Assembly (NCBI GenBank): GCA_944319815.1
Contig: CALUEX010000048.1
Coordinates: forward strand, 62,001 to 126,000
Direction: 5' to 3'
Length of the DNA stretch: 64,000 bases
DNA from: an uncultured Prevotella sp.
GTDB taxonomy: Bacteria > Bacteroidota > Bacteroidia > Bacteroidales > Bacteroidaceae
A program made the translations under genes and the position numbers. Every line of letters starts with the position of its first letter. Position 1 is the stretch's first letter. Shown here in pieces: positions 34,795 to 43,685 of the stretch. The notes under the pieces are model-generated. The model saw nothing but the letters and a program-made list of their open reading frames with translations, was not told the origin of the DNA and did not search any database.

Positions 34795-37737
34795 CTACCT
34801 GCCGCCAAAACCGCCACGCATACCGCGAGGGCCACGTGCCCCGTTACGGTCGCGCCCACCGCGAGGCGGTTGCGGCCCTGCGCCATTATTACCACCGCCA
34901 CCGAACAGGTTAAGGCGATAAACGGCGTGCAGCATGGCATAGCTGTTGATACTGTTATATCTGGTGTCGCTCCGCTGCATGGCATTAATTGTACGGCTGA
35001 AATTGCTTTGGTTGTGGAGAATGTCGTAAAGCTGCAATGATACGGTAAGGGCGTTGCCCTTGAGGAAACTTTGGCTAAGCTGCATATTCCAGACAAACTC
35101 GTTGGTGTTCATTGAGGCATCATTATAGCCCCTACGACTGTTCTGGTGCAAGTCGGCTGCCAAGCTCATGCCCCACGGCAGATATACCATTACATTGCCG
35201 CCATACGCAAACTCCCACGTATCAAGGTTGCTCTGGCTTTGCAAGAGGTTGCGCGTATGGGTATAGTTCAACGAGCCGTCCAACGACACTTCGAGCCAAC
35301 TGTTACGGAAGGCTGCCGTAAGCTGCTCACCAACCTGCGTCGTCTTTGTTGTGTTCTTACGAGAACTTGAATTATCGTCAAAAGCGAGGTAACCTACATA
35401 ATTATTATATTTCACGTTCGTGTACGTGCTTACCGTCCACAACCCGACAGAGTCTATCGCTGTGTTAAACATGAACGCACCCGAAATGTTCCAGTTTCCA
35501 TTGATATTCTCAGGCCGTGTCGTCCTGCCGCCGGTCTGTTCGTCATAAGTGACCATATTGCTTATGCTGTTCCTCGTGTTGCTGTAATTAAGGTTTGCCA
35601 TTATAGCCCTTTGGTGGTCTTGAATGTAATTGTTGTAGAATACACGCAACCTATTGGTAAACGCAGGTTTCAACCCCGGATTACCCCGCGTTATGTTGAG
35701 CGGGTCGCTGTCGTCAACAATGTCGAGAAGGTCGGTCATGCTCGGCTGGGACGTAGTGCCCCGATAATTTATGCGCAAGTTGCTGACCTTCGAGAACCTG
35801 TACCTAAAGTCCAACGTTGGCGTCACGTTAACAACATTCCTTACTGTGTCCGTACTTACACCTTGGTAGCGCTGTACAAAATGGGTCTTTTGCGGCTGCA
35901 CCATTACACCGACATTGAAATTGTATTTTTCCCTGATTACACGCAGCATCAGCTGCAGCTCATGTATGTAGTTAGTGTATTCCGAATATCGGCTAAGGTC
36001 TTGGTCAAGGTAGCTGTCAAGCGGATTTTCAAGACGCGAGAAGTAGCTGCCCCAACCACGGTAGGCGTTGCTCACGCCGTCAAAGAAGTTCTCGCCAAGA
36101 TTACTGAAGTCGTAAGTGGAGCGTTCGCTTTTGTTATACTTGTAATTGAAGTTATAACTGAACTGCAAGAACATCGCCCTGAATATAGGTTCACTGTAAG
36201 TAAACTTCAAGTTGTAGCTCAACGTCTTCGTTGGGGTCGTATTGAAACGGTTTGTCTGGTACGTTGAGTCGTTGCCGAACTGGTCTTGTACCTGGAAAAG
36301 GTGTACGTTTGAGGTGCTCAGGCTTTTGCTCCCGTTCTCACCATAACTTATGTCGGCACGCAATGTTGCGTTACGTCCGCGACTGTTCAACTTCCTGTTG
36401 AGCTGAAGCATAGCCCCTACTGTCTTGCTGTCGGAGTATGTTATCGAGTTGTTGGTTCTCGTATTGACCATCAGGCCGTCACCTGCCAACTGGGAGATTG
36501 CCTCTTGCGACAGCGGGTCTGACACATAGTTATAAGGGTCGTCATTGTAAGAGGCACTCGTACTCGACGTCATGCCGTCATTCGTTGAATAGCTGAAACT
36601 CGGGCGGAACATAATGTTCGTCATCGTGTCGGGCTTCCACTCAAGGCGCATCCTTGCGTCCCAACTGTTTGAACGGGTGTTGTTCTGATTGATGCTGTTC
36701 GAAAACGAACCGGCAGTGCTCACAAAGTTCTCGGTAGACTGTTCCGTGCGCAGGTCACCGTTTGAATGATTCCAACGCACGCTGCCGTCCATTTTCAGTT
36801 TGTCGCTCGGTTCAAGGTTGAAGTTCGCACCCACCATCTTCTGCATCCTCAGGCCGTTCTTTCCACCGCCGAAGCGTCCGCCGCCACCGCCGCCCGGGAA
36901 CCCTCGGCCGTCTACATTGTTCAAGTTACCCATCAACATAATTCTCGTCTTATCCTTAAACAATGCCCCCATCAAGCGCTCAGCGTAACGGCTGTGAGTG
37001 CCGCCTGACACGTCGGCATTGCCGAAAAATCCCTTGTTCATTCCCTTTTTTATCCCGAAGTCAAGCACGGTCTGCTCCTCGCCGTCGTCAATACCCGTAA
37101 CGCGGGCTAAGTCGCTCTTCTCGTCATAAGTCTTGATTTTGTCAATGATTGACGTAGGCAGGTTCTTCAGCGCAGTCTTTGTGTCGCCCGTCATGAACTC
37201 CTTGCCGTCAACAAGCACCTTCTTCACCTCCTTGCCGTTGATTGTCACCGTGCCGTCGTCGCTCACCTGAGCGCCGGGTATTCTCTTTACAAGTTCTTCC
37301 ACAACCGAACCTTCAGGCGTTCGGTATGCCGAAGCATTATATACAAAGGTATCTTCCTTAACCGTTACGCGCGGGGCTTGACCCACGACGGTTGTACCCT
37401 TGAGCATGATGGCATCTGCCCCAAAGATGATTTCGCCCAATGCCACGTCGTCCTTACCAGTCACTTTTACGTTCTTCGTAAGGGCATCGTAACCCACGCT
37501 CGTGAACCTCAATATATACTCACCGGCCGATGGGGCGTCTATCGAGAAATTACCCTTGTCGTCACTAAGCACCCCCTTGACGTATGTACTGTCTGCCTTC
37601 AGCATCTGCACCGTGGCAAGCATCACACCTTCCTTTGTATCACGGTCTACAAGCGTACCGGAGATTTTCAGTCCTTGGGCTGACACGGCCAGCAAGGAAA
37701 AAAACGCCAAGTACACAACAACCAAAAACTTCTTCAT
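34795..37737 (-). CDS. TonB-receptor-like outer membrane beta-barrel protein with Gly/Arg tail
   Basis: A 980-aa outer membrane protein. Signal peptide MKKFLVVVYLAFFSLLAVSAQ; then a carboxypeptidase-regulatory-like domain (about residues 22-100, GTLVDRDTKEGVMLATVQML), a plug-like domain (about 105-210, with VEELVKRIPGAQVSDDGTVTINGKEVKKVLVDGKEF split over it), and a long C-terminal beta-barrel of the OMP_b-brl_3 type. There is no paired SusD gene, so it is not a classical glycan-uptake system. After the last barrel strand (HAVYRLNLF) comes a 34-residue tail rich in Gly, Arg and Pro; another Gly tract (GFPGGGGGGRFGGG) is near residue 285. ATG 37737 is preferred over 37758 because the signal peptide begins there. 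Ligand unknown. Confidence 0.87.
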   Translation of the reverse strand: MKKFLVVVYLAFFSLLAVSAQGLKISGTLVDRDTKEGVMLATVQMLKADSTYVKGVLSDDKGNFSIDAPSAGEYILRFTSVGYDALTKNVKVTGKDDVALGEIIFGADAIMLKGTTVVGQAPRVTVKEDTFVYNASAYRTPEGSVVEELVKRIPGAQVSDDGTVTINGKEVKKVLVDGKEFMTGDTKTALKNLPTSIIDKIKTYDEKSDLARVTGIDDGEEQTVLDFGIKKGMNKGFFGNADVSGGTHSRYAERLMGALFKDKTRIMLMGNLNNVDGRGFPGGGGGGRFGGGKNGLRMQKMVGANFNLEPSDKLKMDGSVRWNHSNGDLRTEQSTENFVSTAGSFSNSINQNNTRSNSWDARMRLEWKPDTMTNIMFRPSFSYSTNDGMTSSTSASYNDDPYNYVSDPLSQEAISQLAGDGLMVNTRTNNSITYSDSKTVGAMLQLNRKLNSRGRNATLRADISYGENGSKSLSTSNVHLFQVQDQFGNDSTYQTNRFNTTPTKTLSYNLKFTYSEPIFRAMFLQFSYNFNYKYNKSERSTYDFSNLGENFFDGVSNAYRGWGSYFSRLENPLDSYLDQDLSRYSEYTNYIHELQLMLRVIREKYNFNVGVMVQPQKTHFVQRYQGVSTDTVRNVVNVTPTLDFRYRFSKVSNLRINYRGTTSQPSMTDLLDIVDDSDPLNITRGNPGLKPAFTNRLRVFYNNYIQDHQRAIMANLNYSNTRNSISNMVTYDEQTGGRTTRPENINGNWNISGAFMFNTAIDSVGLWTVSTYTNVKYNNYVGYLAFDDNSSSRKNTTKTTQVGEQLTAAFRNSWLEVSLDGSLNYTHTRNLLQSQSNLDTWEFAYGGNVMVYLPWGMSLAADLHQNSRRGYNDASMNTNEFVWNMQLSQSFLKGNALTVSLQLYDILHNQSNFSRTINAMQRSDTRYNSINSYAMLHAVYRLNLFGGGGNNGAGPQPPRGGRDRNGARGPRGMRGGFGGR

Positions 37738-37849
37738 ATTATAAAATGATTTTTTCAATTTTTATCATTTAGACTATTTATCACCGCCTCGGTTTAATCA
37801 CATTGACAATAAAAAATACATAAAAACGCCTTTTGTCGCCAAAAATAAC

Positions 37850-37857
37850 TATTTTTG
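37850..37857 (+). promoter_or_regulatory. -7 box of aroB
   Basis: TATTTTTG on the plus strand, about 22 nt before the first aroB ATG; the -33 box is not at a standard distance (TTTG at 37832-37835 is too close). Confidence 0.5.
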
Positions 37858-37879
37858 CAACAACATTTATTTTTTAACA

Positions 37880-38938
37880 ATGATTATGGAACAAAGAATT
37901 ATAATCTCGCAGAACATCGCAGAAGACATAACAAATGCCATATCAGAATGTGAGCATGACAACACGTTCATCGTTGCCGACGAGACCACAAGCAAGCTAT
38001 GCCTGCCTTTGACAAGCGGTGTAGACTGCCTGAAAAGCGCAAAAACCATCACGATAAAACCAACTGACACACATAAGACACTTGAAACCCTGGCCTACGT
38101 CTGGAAACAACTTAGCGACAACGGAGCCACTCGCCATTCGTGCGTGATAAACATTGGAGGGGGTATGGTGACAGACCTTGGCGGGTTCGCAGCATCTACA
38201 TTCAAGCGTGGCGTCAACTTCATCAACATCCCGACTACGCTGTTAGCCATGGTTGACGCCTCCGTGGGCGGCAAGACTGGCATTAACTTCAACGGCCTGA
38301 AAAACGAAATTGGCGTGTTCAATGACGCAAAATACGTTATAATAAGCACAAAATTCCTTGAGACACTTGACTCCGTGAACCTGCGTTCCGGCTATGCTGA
38401 AATGCTGAAACACGGCTTGATAAGCAACGAAAAGACGTGGGCCGAGCTTGTAAACTTCGACATTCTGCACCCTGACCTGCACAAACTGCAAGGCATGGTG
38501 GGCAACAGCATCAAGGTAAAAGAGCGCATCGTTGAGGACGACCCATACGAAACGGGCATAAGGAAAGCACTAAATCTCGGCCACACCATAGGCCATGCCT
38601 TCGAGGCGTTCTCGCTAAGCACGGGCAAGCCATTGCCCCATGGATACGCCGTGGCGTTCGGAATAATCTGCGAACTATATCTAAGTTGCGTTAAATGCGG
38701 CTTCCCCACGGAAAAAATGCGGCAGACCGTAACGTACATAAAGGAATGTTATGAGCCGTTCACGATAACCTGCAAGGACTATCAGGCACTGACCGACCTC
38801 ATGAAACACGACAAAAAGAACACTGCCGGGGAAATAAACTTCACGCTGCTTGGCGAAATCGGCGACATACGCATAAACCAAACGGCAACAGCCGAAGAAC
38901 TGGCTGAGGCGCTCGACTTCTTCAGGGAGGGATGCTGA
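37880..38938 (+). CDS. aroB: 3-dehydroquinate synthase
   Basis: AroB converts DAHP to 3-dehydroquinate in the second step of the shikimate pathway, using NAD+ and a divalent metal. The 352-aa protein shows NIGGGMVTDLGGFAASTFKRG (about residue 90), IPTTLLAMVDASVGGKTGIN (about 115), the metal ligands in SGYAEMLKHGLI (Glu) and LNLGHTIGHAFE (His), and MKHDKKN near the C-terminus. The second ATG at 37886 is an equally good start. Single gene, closed by a strong palindromic terminator. N-terminal region is somewhat divergent but length is normal. Confidence 0.96.
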   Translation: MIMEQRIIISQNIAEDITNAISECEHDNTFIVADETTSKLCLPLTSGVDCLKSAKTITIKPTDTHKTLETLAYVWKQLSDNGATRHSCVINIGGGMVTDLGGFAASTFKRGVNFINIPTTLLAMVDASVGGKTGINFNGLKNEIGVFNDAKYVIISTKFLETLDSVNLRSGYAEMLKHGLISNEKTWAELVNFDILHPDLHKLQGMVGNSIKVKERIVEDDPYETGIRKALNLGHTIGHAFEAFSLSTGKPLPHGYAVAFGIICELYLSCVKCGFPTEKMRQTVTYIKECYEPFTITCKDYQALTDLMKHDKKNTAGEINFTLLGEIGDIRINQTATAEELAEALDFFREGC

Positions 38939-39000
38939 ACGGGCCTGACAACTTGAGAACTACGGCAAAACGCCGGGTGATAGACCACGTTTTACAACGC

Positions 39001-39037
39001 AAACGGCCACCTTTTGCATTGCAAAAGGTGGCCGTTT
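39001..39037. terminator. 37-bp near-perfect palindrome (bidirectional terminator)
   Basis: Arms 39001-39018 and 39020-39037 (AAACGGCCACCTTTTGCA and its inverse) around a single central base: an 18-bp perfect arm pair. It lies between convergent aroB and the FtsX-like permease gene. Such symmetry could also cruciform as DNA. Confidence 0.85.
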
Positions 39038-39072
39038 GGCAAATGCCTGACTATTAAGCTATTAACGACACG

Positions 39073-40275
39073 TCATTCATCCTTGCGATACCAAATTCTC
39101 ATCATCTTGCGATAGATGGCAAACAAGTTGGCCAGCGACACGAGGACGAACAACGCAAGGCCAAGAACGACCGAGGGGAACAACGTGCCTGCATCCATCT
39201 GCGGGAACAGCGTTATGACAACATCCATATAGCCGCCACGCACAGAAGCTACCACCGCAAGCGCAACAACAAGCACAAGGGCGTTAAGGCACAACGTAAG
39301 CGAAACGTATGGCATGGCCACGCGGAACGGACTATAACCGATAAGCATAAGGTTTTCCAGCTTTGAAGTGTTCTTCTGCACTAAAAGATATATGCTCAAC
39401 ATCAAAATGTAAAAACTCAAAACGCTTATCACGCCACCGACAACCATGACAACGGAAACTATCATACGCAAAAAATACGTTGTCTTTTCGGCCTGCAACT
39501 TGTCATCATCAACCTCAAATCCCTTGCTGTCAAGATATTTTGCAATATTTGCATCCCCGGGATTTACCATTTCAACTATCAGCCTCGTAGGTTCAGAAGT
39601 CCTGTCCGGTGCATATACGGAATTGCTCCAATCCATAAATGCCTGTGGCACAAGTATGGTGTTAAGCCTGTTCGAGAAGCCTATGACACGCCCCTTGAAG
39701 TCGTCGTTACGCCCATTACCATGGATAAAGATATGGAAATCTATCATGCCTACCAAGCCCTCGCTTATCTTTGGCAAGGAATGAGACTGGGCAAAACCGA
39801 AATTATACATATTAATGTATGTCCGGGGCAAGATTATAGGCACCTCACGGCTGCCAGGCTCATACTTCCAGGCATCCAAGGAGGTATCTACAAAGCTGTC
39901 CGGCACACTCTCGAAAAACAATTCAGAATTAATCAGGGGCTGTCCGTTTATCCCCATCTTCGCGTCAACCTTATATTCCGTTGACGTAAAACGGCCTATC
40001 TTGCTGACAAACTTCTGTCCGGCCAAATCGTCAATCTCGGCATTGGAAAAAGAATTTGTACGCCCGGAAATGGTACTTGCCGCACCTATCTTCTTGCTCA
40101 AGATGACATAATTGGATTTCATGAAACTATCCGGCGACGTGAAAACCGGCAAAACGTCGCGGTAAAATTGATAACCAAGAAGGACGATTATCATGCCAAA
40201 CAGATTAGCAAACGCGAAACCAGCAAACTGTGGAACACTTATATGCTGGCGCAACAATTTCCAAACCAATGTCAT
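39073..40275 (-). CDS. FtsX-like ABC transporter permease
   Basis: A 400-aa permease of the FtsX/MacB/LolC fold: one N-terminal helix (about residues 18-37, FANLFGMIIVLLGYQFY), a large extracytoplasmic domain (about 40-265) and three C-terminal helices (about 268-295, 318-342, 365-385). Pairs with the ATPase gene directly upstream (ATGA overlap 40272-40275). Such pairs export lipoproteins or peptides or regulate wall hydrolases; the co-transcribed DUF4836 lipoprotein could be its partner. Last gene of the operon. Confidence 0.8.
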   Translation of the reverse strand: MTLVWKLLRQHISVPQFAGFAFANLFGMIIVLLGYQFYRDVLPVFTSPDSFMKSNYVILSKKIGAASTISGRTNSFSNAEIDDLAGQKFVSKIGRFTSTEYKVDAKMGINGQPLINSELFFESVPDSFVDTSLDAWKYEPGSREVPIILPRTYINMYNFGFAQSHSLPKISEGLVGMIDFHIFIHGNGRNDDFKGRVIGFSNRLNTILVPQAFMDWSNSVYAPDRTSEPTRLIVEMVNPGDANIAKYLDSKGFEVDDDKLQAEKTTYFLRMIVSVVMVVGGVISVLSFYILMLSIYLLVQKNTSKLENLMLIGYSPFRVAMPYVSLTLCLNALVLVVALAVVASVRGGYMDVVITLFPQMDAGTLFPSVVLGLALFVLVSLANLFAIYRKMMRIWYRKDE

Positions 40276-40916
40276 AACCTGAAAACTTTTTCGTAATCCA
40301 AATCCATGTGCTTACCTATACTCGTGACTATAACACCGGCCCATTGATGCTTGGCTTCACGCATCATGAGCTCTCCCATCACACGTGAATTTTCATCGTC
40401 AAGATGACTTATAGGCTCGTCTGCAAGAATGAAATCAAAAGGTTGCACAAGAGCACGCATCATTGCCACACGCTGCTGCTGACCGAATGACAGATGCCCC
40501 AGCTTTGCATTCAATTTATCGCCTATTCCAAGCATCTCGAACCACTCTTCTATCTGCGACTTTGTCTTGAAACCAGTTAGTTTATTCTTGATTTCTACAT
40601 TCTCGTATGCTGTAAGCTCCGTGAACAAACGGAGTTCCTGAAACAAATAGCTCAAATTAGCCTTACGCAAACCTATCCAGTCAGCAACCTTCAGCTTAGC
40701 CGTGTCTCGACCATCGAAAGCCACCGTCCCTGAGTAATCATGACGGTAACCTAGTATGTAACTGCAAAAAGTGCTCTTGCCTTTCCCGCTATCAGCCTCG
40801 ATAAGATATAAATGCCCTTTTTGAAAAAAGACATCTTCACCCCAAATATCAGACTGCAAATCCTTGCGCCCGGAAAATATGTTTGGCACAACTTTGCAAA
40901 ACTCAATCTTTTCCAT
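40272..40916 (-). CDS. ABC transporter ATP-binding protein
   Basis: A 214-aa ATPase subunit. Walker A is EADSGKGKST (about residue 38, in place of the usual GxSGSGKST but with the key Gly-Lys-Ser), Q-loop YLFQELRLF, signature LSFGQQQR (about residue 142), Walker B FILADEP and D-loop SHLDDE; the H-loop His normally found in TH is replaced by TSIGKH, which may weaken or shift the switch residue. Belongs with the FtsX-like permease gene that overlaps it; 4 nt behind the DUF4836 gene. Confidence 0.87.
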   Translation of the reverse strand: MEKIEFCKVVPNIFSGRKDLQSDIWGEDVFFQKGHLYLIEADSGKGKSTFCSYILGYRHDYSGTVAFDGRDTAKLKVADWIGLRKANLSYLFQELRLFTELTAYENVEIKNKLTGFKTKSQIEEWFEMLGIGDKLNAKLGHLSFGQQQRVAMMRALVQPFDFILADEPISHLDDENSRVMGELMMREAKHQWAGVIVTSIGKHMDLDYEKVFRL

Positions 40917-40920
40917 CAGT

Positions 40921-42285
40921 CTATTTCATAATGTATAATATGGTCTTTACATCGCCAAGCAAAGACTCTACAAACTGGGCTACGCCATCATTATCTCCAG
41001 ACAAAGCCTTTACATTCAACACAATGGCAAGTTTATGTCCCTTAATTTTGGACACAGCATCACGCGATAAATAACCAGTCATTTCGCCACCCTGCTGCTG
41101 ATTGCCTGTCTTTTCGAGCGTTCCCAAATAAAACTGCATATCGTCTGTCACGCCGAACGGATACGACAAATCACCATTCTTATAACAATAAGCGTTTTTC
41201 CCAATATCACTTATCGTGCTGCCTGGTGGGCATGATTGTTTCCAGTAATCAACGTCGTTGAGAAAAGACTTGCCCTTTAACTGGGCAAGCATCCCGAGAC
41301 CGGCTACCCCTGACTGAACGCCTCGTGACATAATGACGACATCTCCGTCTATGCTTTTTATGATATTGTCCATATCTATGGCCGTATTAATCCCGGCCAA
41401 GATGGCCTGGAATGCCTTGTTCGAATGCAACAAGTTGATAAAACGTGACCCGTCCACATTGATAAATACGCCCAATGCAACATCAGATGGCATTTTTTCA
41501 AGATACTTTTCAGTTATAGGACGATATATTTGTTGCGATTTTTTCAGTTCATCATCGATTTTTTTATCAAATGAAAACACCTCGCCCATAATAACGAAAC
41601 ATCCATTAACATCCTTGTTAAGCTCTGCTGCAAGCATCACCTGTGATGCATCCGCATCTTTGGGAGCTCCAATGGTAAATGGTGCGACAAACTTGTCTGG
41701 TAAAGCTGCAGCCTGCGCAACAATGGCAACAGGGGCCTTCATACTGTCAAGCCGTTCAAATATCGGCGAACTTTTTATTCCATTGTCACTATCTTGTTCC
41801 AAATACCCAATAATAGTTCGCTTTACTTCCGCTTGAGCAGCAGGCAAAACCGGCCCCAACGCCACTAACGCATCGGACGAGAAGCCTATCACCCATGAAT
41901 TTTTAAATATCGTAAACCAATACTTGTCTTGCTTTATAATAGCTGTGCAATAATTATTTTTTGCCAAATAATCAAGCCAATCAACCAATTTGTCCTTGTC
42001 TGACACTTTTGCGGCAATGCCGACATTGCCGTCAACAGTTTCAAACATATATAATTTTTCGGATATGTCTACACCACAGTCTTGCTCTTTTTCGACTTTC
42101 AAAATCTTGCCAAGCCTACTTCCATAATCACCACCAAACAAACTTTGTGCATCAATAGAAGCTACGGCTATGCTATTTTCCGGAATAACATTTACATAAT
42201 CTCCTTTTGAGCAAGAAACCAACAAAAAGAAAAGCGGAAGAAAAAAAACATACGAAACGATTTTTTTCAAAGGCATACCTTCCAT
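40921..42285 (-). CDS. DUF4836-family lipoprotein
   Basis: A 454-aa predicted lipoprotein of the DUF4836 family known mainly from Bacteroidota. The signal peptide KKIVSYVFFLPLFFLLVSC ends in a lipobox (LVSC), followed by the family-typical VIPENSIAVASIDAQSL. The rest is an alpha/beta fold of repeated units (KYWFTIFKNSWVIGFSSDALVALG; GYLSRDAVSKIKGHKLAIVLNVKAL). Function unknown. The frame runs up to 42360, where its first ATG overlaps the rsmE stop; but the lipoprotein signal starts at Met 42285 or 42276, so I prefer the shorter form. Encoded upstream of an ABC ATPase/permease pair. Confidence 0.8.
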   Translation of the reverse strand: MEGMPLKKIVSYVFFLPLFFLLVSCSKGDYVNVIPENSIAVASIDAQSLFGGDYGSRLGKILKVEKEQDCGVDISEKLYMFETVDGNVGIAAKVSDKDKLVDWLDYLAKNNYCTAIIKQDKYWFTIFKNSWVIGFSSDALVALGPVLPAAQAEVKRTIIGYLEQDSDNGIKSSPIFERLDSMKAPVAIVAQAAALPDKFVAPFTIGAPKDADASQVMLAAELNKDVNGCFVIMGEVFSFDKKIDDELKKSQQIYRPITEKYLEKMPSDVALGVFINVDGSRFINLLHSNKAFQAILAGINTAIDMDNIIKSIDGDVVIMSRGVQSGVAGLGMLAQLKGKSFLNDVDYWKQSCPPGSTISDIGKNAYCYKNGDLSYPFGVTDDMQFYLGTLEKTGNQQQGGEMTGYLSRDAVSKIKGHKLAIVLNVKALSGDNDGVAQFVESLLGDVKTILYIMK

Positions 42286-42356
42286 TACATCAAAATTTAT
42301 CGGAAAAAACTTACCATGAAAGAACAAACACACGTTCATGCTATGGGAAGGGAACT

Positions 42357-43097
42357 TCATTTACGCAAAACAAGTTGTGCCATCATCGTAGCATACAAAG
42401 CTGCTGTCTCTGTACGTAATCTACTTGCTCCCAAGGAAACAGACTCATAGCCATTCTCCATTGCCAACTTGACTTCATCTACGGAAAAGTCCCCCTCTGG
42501 GCCAATAAGCACCGTAATATCGTCACCTCCTGCAACATTTGACAACAGATAGACGTCATTAAACAAATCCTTGCGGGCTATTTCTTCATTACAATGTGCA
42601 ATGTACTTACGACCTGGTCTCGGAACTGTAACAAAATCCTTAAACGAAATCATGGCATTCAAATTCGGTTTCCAAGGCTTATGGCTTTGCTTGACAGCAG
42701 AAACAACAATCTTATCCAACCGAACGGTACGCATCACCTTACGCTCTGAATACTTACAATTCAAGAATGTTATCTCGTCAATACCTACTTCTGTCGCTTT
42801 CTCGCAAAACCACTCTATACGGTCCATAACCTTCGTTGGGGCTATTGCTATATGTATGTTCCCATTCCAAGCCTTTATTTGGGGTAAAATTTCCTTTATC
42901 TCATACATACAACGCTTTGTAGCGGCTATTGTAACTTCTGCACGGTAAAAATTGCCCTTACCGTCCATCAGGAACATCTCATCCCCACTCTTTAACCGCA
43001 ATACACGTAAAGCGTGCATGGCTTCTTCCAAAGGCAGCTCGGCTGTGTCTTGAGCAAATGGGACATAAAAAAATCTGACTTCTTTCATAGTTAACAC
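42357..43097 (-). CDS. rsmE: 16S rRNA m3U1498 methyltransferase
   Basis: RsmE methylates N3 of U1498 in 16S rRNA using SAM. The 246-aa protein has the N-terminal PUA-like part (HALRVLRLKSGDEMFLMDGKG, about residues 28-48) and the C-terminal SPOUT knot with VLIGPEGDFSVDEV (about 193-206) and SLGASRLRTETAALYA (about 218-233). The KATEVGIDEITFL segment is typical. A second ATG three codons in (43088) may be the true start. Third gene of the operon; the bifunctional-nuclease gene ends directly before it. Confidence 0.95.
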   Translation of the reverse strand: MLTMKEVRFFYVPFAQDTAELPLEEAMHALRVLRLKSGDEMFLMDGKGNFYRAEVTIAATKRCMYEIKEILPQIKAWNGNIHIAIAPTKVMDRIEWFCEKATEVGIDEITFLNCKYSERKVMRTVRLDKIVVSAVKQSHKPWKPNLNAMISFKDFVTVPRPGRKYIAHCNEEIARKDLFNDVYLLSNVAGGDDITVLIGPEGDFSVDEVKLAMENGYESVSLGASRLRTETAALYATMMAQLVLRK

Positions 43098-43685
43098 CTA
43101 ATTGTCGGTTTTCTCATTTTGTTTTTGTCGACGCTTTTTCTCATCACGTAGATGAGAAGCAAGCTCATAATTCTCGTCTGCAATAGCCTTATCCAAGGCG
43201 GCTTGAAGCATCTTGTCACTTATGGTATTGACAGGCAATGACACCCCCCTGGAATTTTCCATATACATCACTGACTGACGTTTCATAAGGCCTGCCTCTA
43301 TATATAATGGTATATTTCCAACCAACGAAAACAGGACTGCATCTGACGCCCTGATAACAACTGGCTTGCCCGTGTCCTTTGTGTAAAGCAACGTTCGGTA
43401 CTGGCCATCAACAATATCATCTATAACAAGTTCAATATCCATATTGTTCTTCAGCAGCCCGCAAAGAACCTCCGGAAGCATTATCTTGGTTATGGGAATC
43501 TTTTTCACCCTGAGTTCAAGTTGGACTGCCATAGCCTTATCACAGACAATCGTTATTTGCCGTTCATTTGCCTCATCCGTCAAAATCAACAAGCCAAGGT
43601 CTTCAGTCCCAACCACTTCCGACACACCCTTGAATATCAACCGTTCCTTAATCATACCCTTTAACTCTTTAGACTCAGACTTCAT
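43098..43685 (-). CDS. Bifunctional nuclease (DUF151) family protein with UVR motif
   Basis: A 195-aa protein with the bifunctional-nuclease (DUF151) domain (about residues 15-140: LGLLILTDEANERQITIVCD, ITKIMLPEVLCGLLKNN, VIRASDAVLFSLVGNIPLYI) and a C-terminal UvrB/UvrC-type helix pair (LQAALDKAIADENYELASHLRDE, split across residues 160-182). Members from plants and Thermotoga have been described with DNase/RNase activity; the role in Bacteroidota is open. The chosen start overlaps the transporter gene by 11 nt; ATG 43655 is an alternative. Confidence 0.87.
   Translation of the reverse strand: MKSESKELKGMIKERLIFKGVSEVVGTEDLGLLILTDEANERQITIVCDKAMAVQLELRVKKIPITKIMLPEVLCGLLKNNMDIELVIDDIVDGQYRTLLYTKDTGKPVVIRASDAVLFSLVGNIPLYIEAGLMKRQSVMYMENSRGVSLPVNTISDKMLQAALDKAIADENYELASHLRDEKKRRQKQNEKTDN

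Noticed and set aside
35611-36267. 218-codon plus-strand frame
   Set aside because: Antisense to the beta-barrel gene; Val/Arg-rich shadow.
42286-42360. Longer DUF4836 start with ATGA overlap to rsmE
   Set aside because: It would put 25 residues before a standard lipoprotein signal peptide; the overlap is likely chance.
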